DNA of 62,557 bases from LiPW-15 sp964530925 (lineage in GTDB: Bacteria; Patescibacteriota; Minisyncoccia; UBA6257; 2-01-FULL-56-20): assembly GCA_964530925.1 (NCBI GenBank), contig CAZHBZ010000005.1:1-62557 (forward strand), written 5' to 3'. Below are positions 1-6,149 of the stretch, piece by piece. The position numbers and the translations under genes were made by a program. Below the pieces are notes generated by a model. The model had not been told where the DNA came from. It searched no databases and saw only the letters and a program-made list of their open reading frames with translations. Position 1 is the first letter of the stretch; every line of letters begins with the position of its first letter.

Positions 1-106
1 TTACTCCACCCAAGAAAACTATCCTGTCCTTCAAAAGACGAGAGTAGATGTCGTAGGCGCGCTCGCCGTATTGAGATTTTTCTATGACTGTTGGTATTAG
101 ATTCAT
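1..106 (-). CDS. clpP: ATP-dependent Clp protease proteolytic subunit, N-terminal fragment
   Basis: Only the first 35 codons lie in the window; the gene runs off the left edge. The start is the ATG at 106-104. The peptide MNLIPTVIEKSQYGERAYDI followed by YSRLLKDRIVFLGG is the hallmark N-terminus of ClpP, the serine protease that forms tetradecameric rings and degrades unfolded proteins with ClpX or ClpC. The catalytic Ser, His and Asp lie outside the window. A promoter with a 17-base spacer lies just upstream, leaving about 11 bases between the -10 hexamer and ATG. The identity is clear from the sequence; completeness cannot be judged. Confidence 0.93.
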   Translation of the reverse strand, partial: MNLIPTVIEKSQYGERAYDIYSRLLKDRIVFLGGV

Positions 107-117
107 TTGTTTTTCTG

Positions 118-146
118 ATTATATGCTTTCGGATTTCTGTATTCAA
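118..146 (-). promoter_or_regulatory. clpP promoter
   Basis: On the minus strand the -35 is TTGAAT (146-141) and the -10 is TATAAT (123-118), separated by exactly 17 bases. The clpP ATG follows 11 bases after the -10, so the leader is only a few bases long and holds no Shine-Dalgarno sequence. Confidence 0.75.
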
Positions 147-167
147 CTTTCCGTATTCAGCCTCTCC

Positions 168-288
168 GCGCAGTGTTTGCGGAAGCCCTCGGAGCCCGCG
201 CGGCTTGGTCCCTGCGGGCGCGCAGGTGAGAGCGCAGTGGGCGATTGCCGCAGGAGCAATCGAACCGCGATTCCGCCAAATACTGCGC
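168..288 (+). ncRNA. putative structured RNA or repeat element, copy 1
   Basis: This GC-rich element lies between clpP and the end of hppA. Arms 168-184 and about 271-288 form a terminal helix that includes a G-T wobble on the plus strand, which would be an A-C clash on the other strand, so plus-strand RNA is favoured. Inside are a helix GCGCG/CGCGC with a GCTTGGT bulge and an inner hairpin CCC-TGC-GGG, and a perfect hairpin CGATTGC/GCAATCG with loop CGCAGGA. The same order, with changed stems and the same bulge and loop, recurs at 5389-5504. I do not recognise it as RNase P RNA, tmRNA, SRP RNA or 6S RNA. It could be a transcribed RNA or a mobile hairpin repeat. Confidence 0.5.
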
Positions 289-294
289 AAAAAC

Positions 295-2703
295 TTACCC
301 TTCGTGTTTAATCCTCATCGCGTAGAACGAGCGCCACACGAACACAACGGAGATAAGGAAGAAGATTCCCGCGAGAATCGCGCTTGTTTGCCTCGATAGA
401 GTGATTGCGAGCTCCACCGCGAGCAAACCGAAAAGCGTGGTGAACTTGATTATCGGATTCATCGCCACGGACGAAGTGTCCTTAAAAGGATCGCCCACGG
501 TATCGCCCACAACAGAAGCGGCATGCAATTCAGTTCCTTTTTCTCGAAGCTCTGTTTCCACAACCTTCTTGGCGTTATCCCAAGCGCCTCCGGCGTTAGC
601 CATAAAGATGGCCTGATAAAGACCGACGACCGCGATAGCAATGAGATAGCCGATAAAGAAATATGGCTCGACAGAAGCGAATGCCAGGGTGCTAAAGAAT
701 ATGCCCATGAAGATATTGAACATTCCTCTCTGCGCGAACTGCGTGCAAATCTCCACCACTCTCTTACTGTCTTCGGTAGACGCTTTGGTGGAAGAATCAT
801 CAAGTTTAATTTTTTTCTTAATGAATTCTACGGCCCGATAAGCGCCGGAAACGACAGCCTGCATAGACGCGCCGGTAAACCAATAGATGACGGCTCCCCC
901 GGTAACAAGCCCCAAAAGGAATGGCGGGTGCAAGAGCGAGAGATTGGTAACCAATTCCGGCCTCAGGCCTTCGGTTAATACCATAATAATAGAGAAGATG
1001 AGCGTGGTTGCTCCGACAACGGCAGTGCCGATCAGGACCGGCTTGGCCGTAGCCTTAAAGGTATTCCCGGCTCCATCGTTCTCCTCCAAAAATTCTTTTC
1101 CTTTTTCGAAGTTAGGAGTAAAGCCAAAATCTCTTTCTATCTCTTCTTTGATGTTCGGCAAGGTTTCGATTGTAGAAAGCTCGTAAACAGATTGCGCGTT
1201 GTCCGTAACCGGACCATAAGAATCAACCGCGATAGTAACCGGACCGAGACCCAAGAAGCCAAAAGCAACGAGACCAAAGGCAAACACAGCCGGAGCAATC
1301 ATAATGGTAGAAAGTCCCAAGGCGCTCACTCCATACGCCACGCCCATCAAGGCAACCATCGCCAACCCTATCCAGTAAGCGCTCATGTTGCCGGCGATAA
1401 GACCGGAGAGGACGTTCAAGGACGCGCCCCCTTCGCGAGAAGAACTTATTATTTCTTTAACATGTTTGGATTTTGTGGAAGTAAAGAATTTTACAAGTTC
1501 CGGGATTAGAGCTCCCGCCAAAGTTCCGCAGCTGATTATGGTTGCTAGCTTCCACCACAAAGTTCCGTCGCCGAGTTCGGGAATCAGCAAGTAAGACGCG
1601 AGATATGTCGCCAAAATCGACACGCCTGAAGTTATCCAAACCAAAATGGTGAGCGGAGCCTCGAAGTTCATCTTCTCCGCGTTCTTGTAGCGGAATTTCG
1701 CTAAGGCCTGATTTATCCAATATGACCCAATACTCGTCGCAACCATCATTATTCTCATCACGAATATCCAGACCAAAAGTTGCGCCTGCGCGACTACATC
1801 CGCGACCGCAAGGAGGATAAAAGTAATAAGCGCGACTCCGGTTACGCCGTATGTCTCAAATCCGTCCGCGGTGGGCCCTACGGAGTCTCCGGCATTGTCG
1901 CCAACGCAATCCGCGATGACTCCCGGGTTCCTGGCGTCATCTTCCTTTATTCCAAAAATTATTTTCATGAGATCGGAACCAATGTCCGCAATCTTCGTGA
2001 AAATTCCGCCGGCAACGCGCAAAGCCGCCGCGCCCAAAGATTCACCGATGGCGAAGCCGATAAGACAGGCGCCGGCATAACTTCCCGGGACAAAAAGCAA
2101 AATGGCAAGCATCAACACGAGCTCAATACTTATCAAAAGCGCGCCGACGCTCATTCCGGCTTTTATCGGAATTTCATAAGTCGGATAGGGCTTCCCCCTA
2201 AGACTCGCGAAAGAGGCGCGGGAATTCGCGAGTGTGTTAATCCGGATTCCGAACCAGGCGACGGAATAGCTCCCCAAAATTCCCAAAATGCTAAAAAGCA
2301 AAATAATGACCACGCGGGTGACCTCGAACTCCCGAAGGTAGCCAAAATAGGTAATTATAATTATGCCTATAAACGCTTCAAGCAACGCCAAAAATTTTCC
2401 TTGGGTCACTAAATAAGTTTTACAGGTCTCGTAGATAAGTTCCGAAACTTCTCGCATAGATTTGTGCACCGGGAGCTTCTTCAGTTTCATAAAAACAGCA
2501 AAACCAAAACCGATTCCCAAAAGACACACGACGATTCCCCAGAGGAGCAGGTTGTAGCCGCTCACCCCCATGAAGGAAACCGCTTTAAAATCCGGAAGGA
2601 CAAGGTCAGCCTCACTCGCCCGCGCGGCAAAAGGCAGGGCGGCCACCAGCAATCCACCGAGAGCAAAAAAAGATCCAAGTAACGTTTTTTTCAATCTATT
2701 CAT
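295..2703 (-). CDS. hppA: Membrane-bound proton-translocating pyrophosphatase
   Basis: 802 residues, highly hydrophobic with about sixteen predicted membrane helices and a signal-like N-terminus ending near residue 30. It hydrolyses pyrophosphate and pumps protons across the cytoplasmic membrane. The substrate-site region is recognisable: DIGSDLMKIIFGI (about 240-252), EDDARNPGVIADCVGDNAGD (about 254-273) and the C-terminal GDTVGDPFKDTSSVAMNPII. At about residue 546-551 the motif reads GNTFKA. In this family a Lys here (GNTTKA) marks potassium-independent H+-PPases and an Ala marks potassium-dependent ones, so this one is inferred to be potassium-independent. It is somewhat longer than the usual 670-770 residues. 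nusA lies 39 bases upstream on the same strand. A proton-pumping PPase fits an organism with little respiration. Confidence 0.95.
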   Translation of the reverse strand: MNRLKKTLLGSFFALGGLLVAALPFAARASEADLVLPDFKAVSFMGVSGYNLLLWGIVVCLLGIGFGFAVFMKLKKLPVHKSMREVSELIYETCKTYLVTQGKFLALLEAFIGIIIITYFGYLREFEVTRVVIILLFSILGILGSYSVAWFGIRINTLANSRASFASLRGKPYPTYEIPIKAGMSVGALLISIELVLMLAILLFVPGSYAGACLIGFAIGESLGAAALRVAGGIFTKIADIGSDLMKIIFGIKEDDARNPGVIADCVGDNAGDSVGPTADGFETYGVTGVALITFILLAVADVVAQAQLLVWIFVMRIMMVATSIGSYWINQALAKFRYKNAEKMNFEAPLTILVWITSGVSILATYLASYLLIPELGDGTLWWKLATIISCGTLAGALIPELVKFFTSTKSKHVKEIISSSREGGASLNVLSGLIAGNMSAYWIGLAMVALMGVAYGVSALGLSTIMIAPAVFAFGLVAFGFLGLGPVTIAVDSYGPVTDNAQSVYELSTIETLPNIKEEIERDFGFTPNFEKGKEFLEENDGAGNTFKATAKPVLIGTAVVGATTLIFSIIMVLTEGLRPELVTNLSLLHPPFLLGLVTGGAVIYWFTGASMQAVVSGAYRAVEFIKKKIKLDDSSTKASTEDSKRVVEICTQFAQRGMFNIFMGIFFSTLAFASVEPYFFIGYLIAIAVVGLYQAIFMANAGGAWDNAKKVVETELREKGTELHAASVVGDTVGDPFKDTSSVAMNPIIKFTTLFGLLAVELAITLSRQTSAILAGIFFLISVVFVWRSFYAMRIKHEG

Positions 2704-2742
2704 TTGTTTTGGTTTTAAGTCTGTCTTATTTTTTCTTCCAAG

Positions 2743-3951
2743 TTAGTCGTAAGAGGCTTTCGGTTCGTCGTCTTCAACCGGAGCTATCTCATCTGCCGGA
2801 GCATCAGCGACGCCGCCTTCTTGAATCTCTTCCGGCCTGGTCTGGGAACGAACATCTATCCTCCAACCGGTAAGCTTCGCGGCCATCCGAACATTTTGTC
2901 CGCCTCGGCCAATAGCCAGAGAAAGCTGATCTTCCGGAACATAAACCCGGGCTTCGTGATGATCGAAGATTTCCACAGACTCTACTTTGGCCGGAGAAAG
3001 AGAATTGGCGATAAATTTCTGCGACTCTTCGGACCACTCTATAATATCTATTTTTTCCTGGCCGAGTTCGTTATTGACCGCCATCACCCGAGTTCCCCGC
3101 TGGCCCACACAGGCGCCAATCGGATCAACTCCCGCGGCATTCGAAGCAACTGCCAATTTTGTCCGGCTGCCCGGTTCGCGAGTTATCGCTTTTATCTCCA
3201 CGGTGCCGTCGGCGATTTCCGGAACTTCCATTTCAAAAAGTTTGCTTACAAATTTAGGATGGGATCTCGAAAGAATTATTCCCGGCAAACGAGTGTCTTC
3301 CTGCACGGCCAAAACGAAAAATCTCAATCTTTCACTCGGGCGATAATGCTCTCCCGGAATGGTTTCGTTCGCGAACATAACTCCAATCGCGCGACCCAAG
3401 TCTATATAGACATGCCCCCTCTCGAAACGCTGAACTATTCCGGAGACTATCTGACCCTCTTTTCCCCTCCATTCTCCCAAGATAGATTCGCGTTCGGACT
3501 CACGCAATTTTTGCACGATAGTTTGCTTTGCGATCTGCGCGGCGATGCGGCCGAAATCTTCTTTCAAAGGAAGCGCGAAAGATAATTCCTCTCCGGACTC
3601 GACATCCTTTTTAATTTTCTTAGCATCGGCCAAAAAGATGTGGCGCTCTTCGTTGTAGCGCGGGAGCTTCGGCTCTTCGCCTTCCTCCGCTGGCGCCTCC
3701 GGGACTTCTTCCTCTCCTTCTTCAACGACGCGCACTTCATCCGGCGCCACCACGGTCTTCACTTGAAAGAAATTCATCTCTCCGGTTTCGAGATCCAACT
3801 TCGCGCGAATGACCTCTCCCCTTTCGCGATATTCTTTTTTATAAGCCGCGGCCAAAGAAGCCTCGATTGCCTCGAGTACCTGTTCCGGCTGTAAGCCTTT
3901 TTCGTCTGCGACCTGTTTGAGCGCCTTGGTTAATTCTTTTATTTCAAACAT
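2743..3951 (-). CDS. nusA: Transcription termination/antitermination protein NusA
   Basis: 402 residues. NusA binds RNA polymerase and nascent RNA to modulate pausing, termination and antitermination. The N-terminal polymerase-binding domain (about 1-125) starts FEIKELTKALKQVADEKGL; the S1 domain follows near 165-235 (EGQIVSGIVQRFERGHVYID). Two KH domains follow, with GACVGQRGTRVMAVNNELG (about 275-295) and IGRGGQNVRMAAKLTGWRID (about 345-365). The acidic C-terminal tail replaces the AR repeats of the E. coli protein. An acidic insertion lies at about residues 75-95. The usual upstream partner rimP is absent here; a large inverted repeat lies in the upstream gap instead. Confidence 0.95.
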   Translation of the reverse strand: MFEIKELTKALKQVADEKGLQPEQVLEAIEASLAAAYKKEYRERGEVIRAKLDLETGEMNFFQVKTVVAPDEVRVVEEGEEEVPEAPAEEGEEPKLPRYNEERHIFLADAKKIKKDVESGEELSFALPLKEDFGRIAAQIAKQTIVQKLRESERESILGEWRGKEGQIVSGIVQRFERGHVYIDLGRAIGVMFANETIPGEHYRPSERLRFFVLAVQEDTRLPGIILSRSHPKFVSKLFEMEVPEIADGTVEIKAITREPGSRTKLAVASNAAGVDPIGACVGQRGTRVMAVNNELGQEKIDIIEWSEESQKFIANSLSPAKVESVEIFDHHEARVYVPEDQLSLAIGRGGQNVRMAAKLTGWRIDVRSQTRPEEIQEGGVADAPADEIAPVEDDEPKASYD

Positions 3952-3970
3952 TTGATTAATAAATTAATCT

Positions 3971-4056
3971 CTACAAATTACTAATTTTTACGAATTACCA
4001 ATTATACGGGTTCGACTTTTTATTCGTATATTGGTAAATATTCGTAATCCGTAGAG
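3971..4056. repeat. Imperfect inverted repeat upstream of nusA
   Basis: Arms 3971-4008 and 4025-4056 are imperfect inverted copies: both read CTCTAC, then an AT-rich stretch with ATTAC and TTTAC, and end ACCAAT-TATACG (or ACCAA-TATACG). A 16-base spacer separates them. Transcribed towards nusA it would fold as a long AU-rich hairpin. It resembles the small AT-rich palindromic repeats scattered between genes elsewhere in this window. No promoter or open reading frame is evident in the rest of this 190-base gap. Confidence 0.5.
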
Positions 4057-4142
4057 CTATATTTTTCAAAAAAGTCCCGCGCGTGGCGGAACTCCTTCAA
4101 CACAAATATCATACTCTCTTCGCGCCAGATGTCAATCGCCAT

Positions 4143-4532
4143 TTACGCGATATTCGGATAAAATCTCACGAGATTTTCACCGCTCTTTTCTTCCATTTTT
4201 ATAGCTACAAGGTCCAGTTGGTAATCACCTGCGAGTTCCGGATGCACACCCATATACCAATCCGCCATTTTCTTCATTTTTTGGAGTTTTGACCGGGAGA
4301 GATTATCCTCCGGCTCCATTCCGGAATGATCCGCATACCCGGCCGAGATGGTTTTGACCTCCACAAAGTGGATGGTCCCGTCCCTACCTACCGCGAGAAC
4401 GTCTATCTCTCCAAACTTCTCACGGATATTCCGACCGAGAATCTTATGTCCGAGTCCAACCAGATATTCGACCGCCAAATCCTCCCCAAGCCGGCCAAGC
4501 GATTTTTCGTTTGTAGTTCCTCCGCGAAACAT
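4143..4532 (-). CDS. yraN: YraN/UPF0102 family nuclease-fold protein
   Basis: 129 residues, close to the family's usual 115-130. The N-terminus EKSLGRLGEDLAVEYLVGLG matches the conserved G-x-x-GE-x-A-A helix. The PD-(D/E)XK-like core is present as GEIDVLAVGRDG and HFVEVKT, with the acidic residues and lysine in place. The family is widespread but its role is not settled; it is usually discussed as a DNA-processing, Holliday-junction-resolvase-like nuclease fold. The start is the ATG at 4532, divergent from the homing endonuclease gene 40 bases away. Confidence 0.88.
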   Translation of the reverse strand: MFRGGTTNEKSLGRLGEDLAVEYLVGLGHKILGRNIREKFGEIDVLAVGRDGTIHFVEVKTISAGYADHSGMEPEDNLSRSKLQKMKKMADWYMGVHPELAGDYQLDLVAIKMEEKSGENLVRFYPNIA

Positions 4533-4548
4533 ATTATAATAAGCATAG

Positions 4549-4567
4549 AGTGTAAATCAGCAAACAT
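4549..4567 (+). repeat. 19-bp repeat, left of endonuclease gene
   Basis: AGTGTAAATCAGCAAACAT is repeated exactly at 5077-5095, and its core occurs inverted and direct in the hairpin at 5006-5054. The left copy ends 4 bases before the endonuclease ATG. The two direct copies delimit a unit of about 547 bases. Confidence 0.75.
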
Positions 4568-4571
4568 CAAC

Positions 4572-5006
4572 ATGACCAGAGAGATTACATATGACTACAT
4601 AAGAGGCTTAACCGATGGAGAGGGCACCTTTACATTCTCTACGCAGAAAAAACGGCATTTAAAAATACCGGCATTTTCAATAAAAATGCACCACCGCGAC
4701 AAAGCCCTTTTGGAAGCAGTGCGCAATAGACTCGGTCTAAGCAATAGAATATATGTCTATAACCACCAAGGACATGACGGCTGCAAACGCGCCCCGCAGG
4801 CAATGCTTATCGTCCGAGAAATTGGGCAGCTAAAAAACATCATTGTCCCTCTATTTTATAGAACATTAATAGGCAACAAAGCCATTCAATTTGAAGAGTG
4901 GCTCGATAAAATATATGAGGATCCAGAGGTGCCCCACACCTATAAGATTTTACCAATTTTGGTAAAGTCAGGATTTTATTCCAAAAACAACAGATTTAAA
5001 GACTAA
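4572..5006 (+). CDS. Free-standing LAGLIDADG-type homing endonuclease
   Basis: 144 residues. The segment YIRGLTDGEGTFTFS near residues 9-23 is a LAGLIDADG motif with its catalytic acid (GEG), followed by a KIPAFSIKMHHRDKALLEAV block typical of the single-motif group. Single-motif enzymes act as homodimers that cut long DNA sites and promote their own copying. CPR genomes often carry such enzymes in rRNA introns, but this one is not inside a recognisable intron or intein: yraN is upstream and noncoding sequence downstream. It is bracketed by copies of GTAAATC(A/G)GCAAACAT. The start ATG at 4572 is chosen because it begins just before the motif; longer upstream reading overlaps yraN. Confidence 0.82.
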   Translation: MTREITYDYIRGLTDGEGTFTFSTQKKRHLKIPAFSIKMHHRDKALLEAVRNRLGLSNRIYVYNHQGHDGCKRAPQAMLIVREIGQLKNIIVPLFYRTLIGNKAIQFEEWLDKIYEDPEVPHTYKILPILVKSGFYSKNNRFKD

Positions 5007-5054
5007 TGTTTGCCGATTTACACTCATCTAAAATAGATGTAAATCGGCAAACAT
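5006..5054. repeat. Perfect 16-bp inverted repeat at the endonuclease stop codon
   Basis: ATGTTTGCCGATTTAC (5006-5021) is the exact reverse complement of 5039-5054, and an inner CATCTA/TAGATG pair extends the hairpin. The first arm begins on the last base of the stop codon. There is no T-run, so this is not an ordinary terminator. Each arm is a copy of the repeat that also bounds the unit on both sides. Confidence 0.75.
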
Positions 5055-5076
5055 TATCTCTGTTACTTCTAGAAAA

Positions 5077-5095
5077 AGTGTAAATCAGCAAACAT
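5077..5095 (+). repeat. 19-bp repeat, right of endonuclease gene
   Basis: Exact second copy of AGTGTAAATCAGCAAACAT (first at 4549-4567). Together with the hairpin at 5006-5054 there are four copies of the core in about 550 bases. Confidence 0.75.
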
Positions 5096-5153
5096 TATTT
5101 TTAACGAAATTAAGAGAATGTAGGTTTTACGGGCCAGTCGGGTTTTGCCGCTT

Positions 5154-5194
5154 CACTGGAGACAAACACTTTTGTTTGTCTCCAGTGTTTATTT
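5154..5194 (+). terminator. Strong intrinsic terminator
   Basis: CACTGGAGACAAAC (5154-5167) pairs perfectly with GTTTGTCTCCAGTG (5174-5187) around a six-base loop and is followed by TTTATTT. Nothing immediately upstream is coding, so it ends either the endonuclease transcript or an unrecognised short RNA. The stretch 5195-5388 that follows holds GCAAACATTCG-like motifs and a small GGGCC/GGCCC hairpin but no supported gene. Confidence 0.8.
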
Positions 5195-5388
5195 GAGCGA
5201 TTTTTATCATTTTTTGGTATTCGGCAACCCATCTATATATATTGCCGGTTTGCCGAATCAAATTGCCGGATTATTAGGTGGCAAACATTCGACAAACATT
5301 TCCACCCGATCCACCACCTTGGGCGAGCTTTGTTTACACTGGGGCCCTCGGAACCCGGCCCGTTTTCCCCTTAGGCGAAATTCCTTTT

Positions 5389-5504
5389 CCGCGGGAGTCT
5401 TCGGAGCCGGCGCAAGCTTGGACCCCGCCGAATGTCGGGGTTGCGCCGGCGAGAAACAGCGGGGTTCGCCCGCGGGAGGCGAACAACCGCGGTCCCGCGG
5501 GAAA
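5389..5504 (+). ncRNA. putative structured RNA or repeat element, copy 2
   Basis: Closing arms TTCCGCGGGA and TCCCGCGGGAA enclose two hairpins. The first is a 10-bp perfect helix GCCGGCGCAA/TTGCGCCGGC with a GCTTGGA bulge and inner hairpin CCCCG/CGGGG. The second is GTTCGCC/GGCGAAC with loop CGCGGGA. The linker reads GGCGAGAAACAGCGGGG. Every element has a counterpart in the copy at 168-288, and stem bases differ in compensating pairs. Reading frames across this segment are by-products of its GC richness. Function unknown; it sits directly upstream of the dksA-like gene's promoter. Confidence 0.55.
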
Positions 5505-5555
5505 GTGAATGAGCCGACTTTTCCACAACTAATCCCCAATATCCCAAAAACATGT

Positions 5556-5583
5556 TTGCGCCATAAATCAAAAGCCCTATAAT
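5556..5583 (+). promoter_or_regulatory. Promoter of the dksA-like gene
   Basis: A consensus -10 TATAAT (5578-5583) is preceded by TTGCGC (5556-5561) with a 16-base spacer. Transcription would begin near 5590, placing the 5' arm of the long-range inverted repeat at the very start of the RNA. Confidence 0.65.
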
Positions 5584-5593
5584 TGACCTATGT

Positions 5594-5719
5594 CGGGTAG
5601 TGAAAATTCGATCACTACCTGAAACTGTTTCTCCGAATCCTCGCGCGTCTTTAAGGATTCGCTAGAAGAAAAAATCATAAAAGTTAGCAGTCGAAAAAAA
5701 ATCGAATTTCTACTATCCG
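5594..5719 (+). promoter_or_regulatory. Long-range pairing leader of the dksA-like gene
   Basis: CGGGTAGTGAAAATTCGAT (5594-5612) can pair with ATCGAATTTCTACTATCCG (5701-5719) over 18 of 19 positions as RNA, counting two G-U wobbles. The 3' arm ends two bases before the ATG. The 88-base loop holds a hairpin CGAATCCT/AGGATTCG. The same arms, spacing and distance to ATG occur in front of rpmI (53392-53520). Pairing would bury the start codon region, which suggests translational control. Confidence 0.6.
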
Positions 5720-5721
5720 AT

Positions 5722-6063
5722 ATGCTCACAAAAGAGGAAATCGAAAAATATCAGTCCGCGCTCGAGCAAGAGCGACGGTTGTTGGTTGCCGAAATAGAAA
5801 ATGAAAAACCGGCAGACTTTGGCTCCGAGCCGGACGGCGAACTTGAAGAGGAAGCCGATGAGTCGGAAGATTTCGCGAATAAAGTTGCGATCAAGGACAC
5901 ACTGAAAAACAGGTTGAGCGAGATTGATATGGCTCTTGCCCGAACGAAAGATGGAACCTACGGTGTCTGCGCAAAATGCGGAAAGGATATTGAAAAAGAA
6001 ATACTGGATATTGTTCCGGAATCCAATCTCTGCGAAACCTGCAAAAAGGAGAGTTTGTCGTAA
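5722..6063 (+). CDS. DksA/TraR family C4 zinc-finger protein
   Basis: 113 residues. An N-terminal helical, strongly acidic region (EEIEKYQSALEQERRLL, then a Glu/Asp-rich stretch at about 34-50) leads into a C4 zinc finger with Cys83, Cys86, Cys104 and Cys107 (CAKCG and CETC). Proteins of this family bind in the secondary channel of RNA polymerase and, with ppGpp, adjust initiation at rRNA and stress promoters. The ATG at 5722 is supported by the leader: the 3' arm of a long-range inverted repeat ends two bases before it. No Shine-Dalgarno sequence is visible. It is followed by yifB after an AT-rich repeat-like spacer. Confidence 0.88.
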   Translation: MLTKEEIEKYQSALEQERRLLVAEIENEKPADFGSEPDGELEEEADESEDFANKVAIKDTLKNRLSEIDMALARTKDGTYGVCAKCGKDIEKEILDIVPESNLCETCKKESLS

Positions 6064-6149
6064 GTCGTAATGGTTTGTGGCGGGAGGAAGCGGATGAGTC
6101 GGTTTGCTCATTGGAAATTAGAAATTGGTAATTAAGAAATTATCATCAC

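Noticed and set aside
4549..5095. Group I or II intron around the endonuclease gene
   Set aside because: The gene does not interrupt a conserved gene and no intron core structure could be recognised.
5335..5520. RNase P RNA, tmRNA or SRP RNA identity for the structured element
   Set aside because: I could not find the RNase P core blocks, a tRNA-like 3' end with T-arm, or the SRP tetraloop helix, on either strand.
5145..5582. Long open frames on both strands through the GC-rich stretch
   Set aside because: They lie over the structured element, differ between frames with no family signal, and have no ribosome-binding site or promoter of their own.
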